DNA from: Blastopirellula marina DSM 3645
GTDB taxonomy: Bacteria; Planctomycetota; Planctomycetia; Pirellulales; Pirellulaceae
Reading direction: 5' to 3'
Assembly (NCBI RefSeq): GCF_000153105.1
Contig: NZ_CH672377.1
Coordinates: forward strand, 1,272,405-1,336,404
DNA length: 64,000 bases
Part shown: piece by piece, positions 63,545 to 64,000 of the stretch
Numbering within the stretch: the first letter of the stretch is position 1
Layout: every line of letters starts with the position of its first letter
Translations under genes and position numbers: made by a program
Notes under the pieces: model-generated
What the model saw: the letters and a program-made list of their open reading frames with translations, nothing else
What the model was told of the DNA's origin: nothing
Databases searched by the model: none

Positions 63545-64000
63545 TGCGGATGCACCTTCCTTCCCTAACTGGCTGCGTGCGTGCGCCCAAGATATCCCGA
63601 TTTTGGCCGACTGTCACGCGTGGAACGGAGAAAAGCAGCAGAATAACCAAGCTCCACTTATTCGCATGCAAATTGCATTTGAATACGGCGAATCGATTCG
63701 CAAGGTCGTTTACAGCAATGACTTAGTACTTTGCGGCCTAGGAAAACCCGAGAGGCTAGCGAAACACGGCAACTTGTGCCAAATGTGCTTTTTCCCTGAA
63801 AAAGAATCCAGGTTTTCCTCAAGTTGGGTGAGAGTCGTCGCTTGACGACGCACTTTTAGCACGTAGAGTGAAGGGGAAGCGTGTATGCGCACAGGCCGTG
63901 CGACGCCTGAGATGATCCGCTAGGGCCCTTTGAATTTGCTGCTCGCCTGAGCGAATTCCTCAAAGGGACTCAGAACGATCCAGGTAATTTAACGCAGTTG
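63545..64000. other. Terminal stretch without a supportable gene
   Basis: About 456 bases to the window end. Short open frames exist but have no motif, ribosome site or codon pattern I would trust. A promoter for nuoI should lie here on the minus strand; I could not pin it down. A stem-loop at 63926-63967 is the clearest structure. Confidence 0.5.
63926..63967. repeat. Stem-loop near the window end
   Basis: CCCTTTGA (63926-63933) pairs with TCAAAGGG (63960-63967), and GCTC-GCCT-GAGC (63941-63952) forms an inner stem. It might be part of a small RNA or a terminator of a gene beyond the window; neither can be told here. Confidence 0.4.

Noticed and set aside
63603-63845. 80-residue plus-strand frame near the window end
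   Set aside because: It has no Shine-Dalgarno, motif or neighbour support, and it lies divergent from nuoI in a region likely to be its promoter.

Overview
The window looks like part of a planctomycete chromosome, most likely from the Pirellulales (Blastopirellula, Bremerella or Rhodopirellula-like). This is inferred from several signs. An rRNA 16S gene stands alone with its own terminator and no 23S behind it. A lipoprotein carries a DUF1559-like domain. There is a secreted sulfatase and a futalosine-pathway menaquinone gene. The ribosomal and Complex I gene sets are broken up, and L17, NuoA and NuoL carry long insertions. I saw no mobile element, CRISPR array, prophage or tRNA gene. The GC-rich composition looks even throughout.

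Layout. 1-960: 3' half of the 16S rRNA gene, a folded trailer and a strong terminator. 1.1-12.2 kb: housekeeping and metabolism, with panB, a YyaL/DUF255 protein, lysA, a NagD-type HAD phosphatase, nadA, an HlyD plus ABC exporter pair, and a small metallopeptidase. 12.2-15.2 kb (minus strand): the alpha operon rpmJ-rpsM-rpsK-rpoA-rplQ, without infA and rpsD; rpmJ is only 37 codons. 15.3-24.2 kb: sulfatase, cyclophilin, DUF1559 lipoprotein, an LptF/LptG-type permease, comF-like, DUF502 protein and hemC.

24.3-45.5 kb is a plus-strand flagellar block: flgF-flgG-flgA-flgH-flgI-flgJ-flgN-flgK-flgL, then fliW-csrA, flagellin, fliD and fliS. A good sigma-54 promoter (GG-N10-GC) stands before flgF. 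The main discovery candidate is here. FlgL (1243 aa), flagellin (1297 aa) and FliD (1260 aa) are each about three to four times a usual FlgL or about two to three times a usual flagellin or FliD. All three are enlarged by copies of the same roughly 100-residue module, at least a dozen in total, so the hook-filament junction, the filament and the cap appear to share one repeated outer domain. The fliW-csrA pair next to the flagellin gene, and a flagellin leader whose Shine-Dalgarno can fold into a hairpin, suggest translational control of flagellin.

45.7-51.1 kb: mqnD, an M20 amidohydrolase, a YbdK/GCS2 ligase, a thioredoxin-like protein, tatD and a small helical protein. 51.1-63.5 kb (minus strand): a respiratory Complex I cluster, nuoI, a DUF2203 gene, nuoA, nuoC, nuoD, nuoH, nuoJ, nuoK, nuoL, nuoM and nuoN. 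nuoB, nuoE, nuoF and nuoG are absent, and nuoI is displaced to the front. NuoL carries a His-rich segment and a textbook EF-hand loop. The last 450 bases hold no gene I can support, but contain a hairpin.
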